Source: Actinomycetes bacterium (GTDB lineage Bacteria; Actinomycetota; Acidimicrobiia; Acidimicrobiales; RAAP-2). Taken from it: a DNA stretch of 64,000 nucleotides. The stretch lies in assembly GCA_021801235.1 (NCBI GenBank), contig JAJYYG010000138.1, positions 24,899 to 88,898 on the forward strand, read 5' to 3'. A program made the position numbers and the translations under genes. The notes below the pieces were generated by a model that was not told where the DNA came from, ran no database searches, and saw only the letters and a program-made list of their open reading frames with translations. Positions 63,767-64,000 of the stretch are shown piece by piece (within the stretch, counting starts at the first letter, position 1; every line of letters starts with the position of its first letter).

Positions 63767-64000
63767 CCACCGGTACCAATTGCGCATCGCACGACCCGCC
63801 GCTCATGCCCTGACGAAGACCTTGCCCCCGAAGATCGCCCACGCGGCCCATGCGTTCATCAACGGGCCGCTCCTCGATGACCCACGCCGCGTCGGAAAGC
63901 CCCTCAAACCGCCCCTGGCCCCTACGTTTTCGGCGCGTCGCGGTGATTACCGAATCCTCTACCTGATCGATGACGCCACCAGTACCGTCGAGGTGACGGC
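63750..64000 (+). CDS. RelE-type toxin, truncated by the window edge
   Basis: Hand translation from GTG 63750: VSTADDHRYQLRIARPAAHALTKTLPPKIAHAAHAFINGPLLDDPRRVGKPLKPPLAPTFSARRGDYRILYLIDDATSTVEVT... Confidence 0.85.
   Translation, partial: MSTADDHRYQLRIARPAAHALTKTLPPKIAHAAHAFINGPLLDDPRRVGKPLKPPLAPTFSARRGDYRILYLIDDATSTVEVT

Overview
High-GC actinobacterial chromosome segment whose gene content looks Acidimicrobiia-like (inference from composition and gene families; no database search was run). Most of the window is housekeeping: ftsH, a GDP-mannose/sugar phosphate cluster (manB, Trm112-like, SIS isomerase), hpf/raiA-secA-prfB-ftsE-ftsX, bioA-bioF-bioD, bioB plus a bsaP-like gene, maf/dus, ABC-F ATPases, a menaquinone-modification group, nfeD/SPFH and ahcY. 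Less ordinary features: (1) a redox island at 54.9-59.9 kb with a divergent Fe-S Rrf2-type regulator, a membrane polyferredoxin and a ferredoxin/GltD-like/flavodoxin fusion, controlled from a promoter region full of nested palindromes; (2) a long, structure-rich leader before hpf/raiA that may be a raiA-type structured RNA; (3) an archaeal-type riboflavin synthase next to the biotin operon; (4) two secreted modular proteins sharing a C-terminal 41-42 aa repeat array; (5) many short tandem duplications located at gene starts and stops; (6) three toxin-antitoxin modules with visible operator palindromes; (7) a decayed fragment resembling an arsenic-type aquaporin/FAD-oxidoreductase locus; (8) TGTCAC/GTGACA palindromes at two loci spaced 11 and 22 bp. 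No tRNA, rRNA, CRISPR array, prophage or intact transposase was recognised. Starts were refined by eye from the ORF track and are approximate where GTG or alternative starts exist.
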